Below are positions 62,160 through 64,000 of a DNA stretch of 64,000 nt, piece by piece. Source of the stretch: SIG452 sp045638525 (lineage in GTDB: Bacteria; Bacillota; Clostridia; UMGS1840); contig JAZUBQ010000002.1 of assembly GCA_045638525.1 (NCBI GenBank), positions 1 to 64,000 on the forward strand, read 5' to 3'. The position numbers were made by a program, and so were the translations under genes. Numbering within the stretch: position 1 is the first letter of the stretch; each line of letters opens with the position of its first letter. The notes under the pieces are model-generated. The model saw only the letters and a list, made by a program, of their open reading frames with translations. It was not told the origin of the DNA and did no database searches.

Positions 62160-63581
62160 TTACGCTCCTCTTACTGCTTCAATGCCTAAGAATTTACAGA
62201 ACATTGCCAATGCATCAGCCACTTTGGGATCGTGAATTAATACACCGTGATGGATGACACCAACATCAATCATTTTCTGTTCCCAGTCAGCAACGTCATT
62301 TACTTTAATCCAAGCATATGCACCACGGGTCATCGGTCCGATATCCACAGCTTCGCCGGTACCGTAGAAGATGGAGAATTTACCGCCGTATTCGACCATA
62401 CGAGCACAAGTAACAGGACCGTCTTTCATTCTGAATTCCATTGCACCGTGACAGGTGGGGCTCCAAAGACCAAGACGTTCATTCATCATCAGATGTTTCT
62501 GGCTGTTGGATGCACACAGTTCACAAGCTGCATTACCGCAATGCCAAGCCAACCATACGTTAGGTTCGGTGGGATGTAAGTCTGTCCAGTCGATAAAGTC
62601 TGCCGGAGTCTGACCCAATGCACAACCGTTTAAGATATGCATGGTGATTGCACCCATGGTATCCACTTCACAACCAACGGAATACCCCTGAGAATTCAGA
62701 CGGGAGAAAGTGGAACAAGCAGCAATGTTGTATTTATGCTGTAAGGTTTCCCAACAGCTGGATGCAATAATTTTACACTGATTTTCTTCTGCTAAATGAA
62801 TCAGAGTCAATTCAAATCTTGCCTGATTGATGATGGCGTTGGGGATTTCATCAGATAAAATATCTGCTCCGTCACGAATTTCCTGCGCCACTCTTAACAC
62901 TTCGGGATCATCCATTGCCAGAGAATCCATATATTCATATGCAGTTGCCAAATCTACGGGACAAACAGTCTGTGCGAATTTATTCATTAAATCTTCTTCG
63001 CTGTAGAACTGAGATTCAAATTTGGTGGGTCTTACACCTACCTGCAGAATTCTTGCACCGATGAAATTTTGAATCGCATTACAAGCTCTGGTAAAGCTTT
63101 CCACTTTTTCAGAAAAAATAGCATCTTCGGGATTGCAAGTGATGATATGTTCAAATGTGAACCCACGACGTTTTAATGCAGAACAAGTCATAAACTGTCC
63201 GCACCAGGTGTCGGTTGCACGGTTTCCAAATTCAGAATAGGGACCACTTTTGGTTGCAAAATGAAGAACAGGCATATCCCGTCTCATTTTAGACATCAAC
63301 GCACTGACTGCAATTTCCAGACCAAAATTCATATTACCGATAATAATCCCCTGAACATTTTCTTTTAAGAATAATTCAGCAGTTTTTAAACCTTCTTCTA
63401 CCGTACCAACGCAACCGTCCTCGGTGAGTTCTTCCGAAGGAACCACGATTTCAAGTCCGGGGATGTTTTTGAACACTTCCAGACAACGTGCTCTCATTTT
63501 GCCTGCCAATTTTCCTGTGTACTGGTTACCGTCCCAGGATTCCCAAGTAGACGGTACAAATCCGATTTTTACTGTTTGCAT
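62160..63581 (-). CDS. L-fucose/L-arabinose isomerase-family protein
   Basis: 473 residues. The fold of FucI/AraA-type ketol isomerases is suggested by QGIIIGNMNFGLEIAV, PVLHFATKSGPYS, LASSCWETLQHKYNI-like and the C-terminal VWLAWHCGNAACEL and GAMEFRMKDGPVTCARMVEY metal-site blocks. It probably interconverts an aldose and ketose, the sugar unknown. GGAGAC box. Middle gene of the operon. Confidence 0.85.
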   Translation of the reverse strand: MQTVKIGFVPSTWESWDGNQYTGKLAGKMRARCLEVFKNIPGLEIVVPSEELTEDGCVGTVEEGLKTAELFLKENVQGIIIGNMNFGLEIAVSALMSKMRRDMPVLHFATKSGPYSEFGNRATDTWCGQFMTCSALKRRGFTFEHIITCNPEDAIFSEKVESFTRACNAIQNFIGARILQVGVRPTKFESQFYSEEDLMNKFAQTVCPVDLATAYEYMDSLAMDDPEVLRVAQEIRDGADILSDEIPNAIINQARFELTLIHLAEENQCKIIASSCWETLQHKYNIAACSTFSRLNSQGYSVGCEVDTMGAITMHILNGCALGQTPADFIDWTDLHPTEPNVWLAWHCGNAACELCASNSQKHLMMNERLGLWSPTCHGAMEFRMKDGPVTCARMVEYGGKFSIFYGTGEAVDIGPMTRGAYAWIKVNDVADWEQKMIDVGVIHHGVLIHDPKVADALAMFCKFLGIEAVRGA

Positions 63582-63615
63582 TGTTTTTGTCTCCTTTTTT
63601 TCTGTTTTTTACGAT

Positions 63616-64000
63616 TTATTTCAAATTAGTTTTTACAAAAGTTTTTAAACTTTCCACATCAAGTCCTTGTTCTTTGTACAGATTTTCAGGACTGGTGGAA
63701 GAACCGTATTTTGTAACCCCCAGCGTTTTTAAGTTGCAACCACTACCACAAAGAATTTTTGCAACTTCACCGCTGATACCGGTTTTTACATTATGGTCTT
63801 CATAGGTCACCACAAAACCGGTTTTTCCTGCTTCCATAATAGCATCAGCATCCAAATCACAAGGAGTGGGACAATTTAACACAGCAATATTCATTCCTTC
63901 TGATTTCAGCTCATCCGATGCTTTCACAGCTCTGTGTGCCATATTGCCGTATGTAAGGATGACGCCATCCGAACCATTTCTAAGCCATTGCCCTTTTCCA
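63616..64000 (-). CDS. Transketolase C-terminal part, cut by window edge
   Basis: 128 residues of the C-terminal end are seen; the frame continues past 64000. GSDGVILTYGNMAHRAVKAS and VTYEDHNVKTGISGEVAKIL match the C-terminal domain of transketolases encoded as two genes (subunit B). Ends 34 bases before the isomerase-like gene, so it is in the same operon and likely feeds the product into the pentose phosphate pathway. Confidence 0.85.
   Translation of the reverse strand, partial: GKGQWLRNGSDGVILTYGNMAHRAVKASDELKSEGMNIAVLNCPTPCDLDADAIMEAGKTGFVVTYEDHNVKTGISGEVAKILCGSGCNLKTLGVTKYGSSTSPENLYKEQGLDVESLKTFVKTNLK

Overview
The window comes from a low-GC, Gram-positive, endospore-forming bacterium, most likely an anaerobic member of the Clostridia. 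Endospore formation is shown by spoIIP (28911-29951) and the spore protease gpr (29955-30857). The Gram-positive assignment rests on AGGAGG-type ribosome binding sites throughout, lipobox lipoproteins, TTGACA-N17-TATAAT promoters, an SOS box of the Bacillus type and a bifunctional Rel. The species cannot be named from the sequence alone.

Layout. 1-7155 (minus) is one carbohydrate operon: GH37 trehalase-like enzyme, GH31 glycosidase, ABC sugar importer (binding lipoprotein and two permeases) and a secreted modular protein that runs off the left edge. It is divergent from a two-component system (7301-9467), and an AraC regulator, a medium-chain dehydrogenase and an amidohydrolase follow (9554-12599). 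12732-24792 (minus) is housekeeping: secDF, hinT, alaS, an rRNA methyltransferase, rel and recJ. 25037-29951 (plus) holds rsmD, coaD, a coiled-coil protein, uvrC and spoIIP. 29955-34956 (minus) holds gpr, a cell-wall amidase and ruvCAB. argGH (35196-37857) follows behind a promoter with a good ArgR-box match, then tRNA-Arg(CCU) and an orphan corrinoid protein.

38676-48400 is accessory DNA. It has a dispersed-type palindromic element, a promoter-led and highly structured RNA ending in a UUCG terminator, a 1258-residue surface protein with a papain-like amidase region, ricin lectin and InlB-type repeats, and a compact SOS-controlled phage-packaging cassette (43110-46009). The cassette has a consensus extended -10 promoter with a perfect LexA/DinR operator. 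Behind it lie a four-cysteine mini-protein, an intact large terminase with no AUG/GUG/UUG start that appears to be reached by a -1 frameshift from the mini-protein, a gp3-like small terminase and a sigma-like regulator. No capsid, portal, tail or integrase gene is present. A 1.24-kb islet (47160-48412) next to tmRNA is bounded by a 12-bp copy of the tmRNA 3' end and carries a possible PD-(D/E)XK protein, a four-helix-bundle protein and an array of small hairpins joined by a constant 9-mer.

48401-64000 returns to core genes, all on the minus strand: ssrA, smpB, rpsF-ssb-rpsR, a secreted HExxH protein, the asd-dapA-dapB-ACT lysine/DAP operon, a GT87-like membrane protein with a C-terminal amine-oxidase-like domain, a lipoprotein, an unusual eutS-eutP-O-acetylhomoserine sulfhydrylase operon, and a sugar-catabolic operon (transketolase fragment, fucose/arabinose isomerase-like protein, zinc dehydrogenase) cut by the right edge.

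The best candidates for something undescribed are the SOS-terminase cassette with its apparent frameshift fusion, and the structured RNA at 38908-39100.
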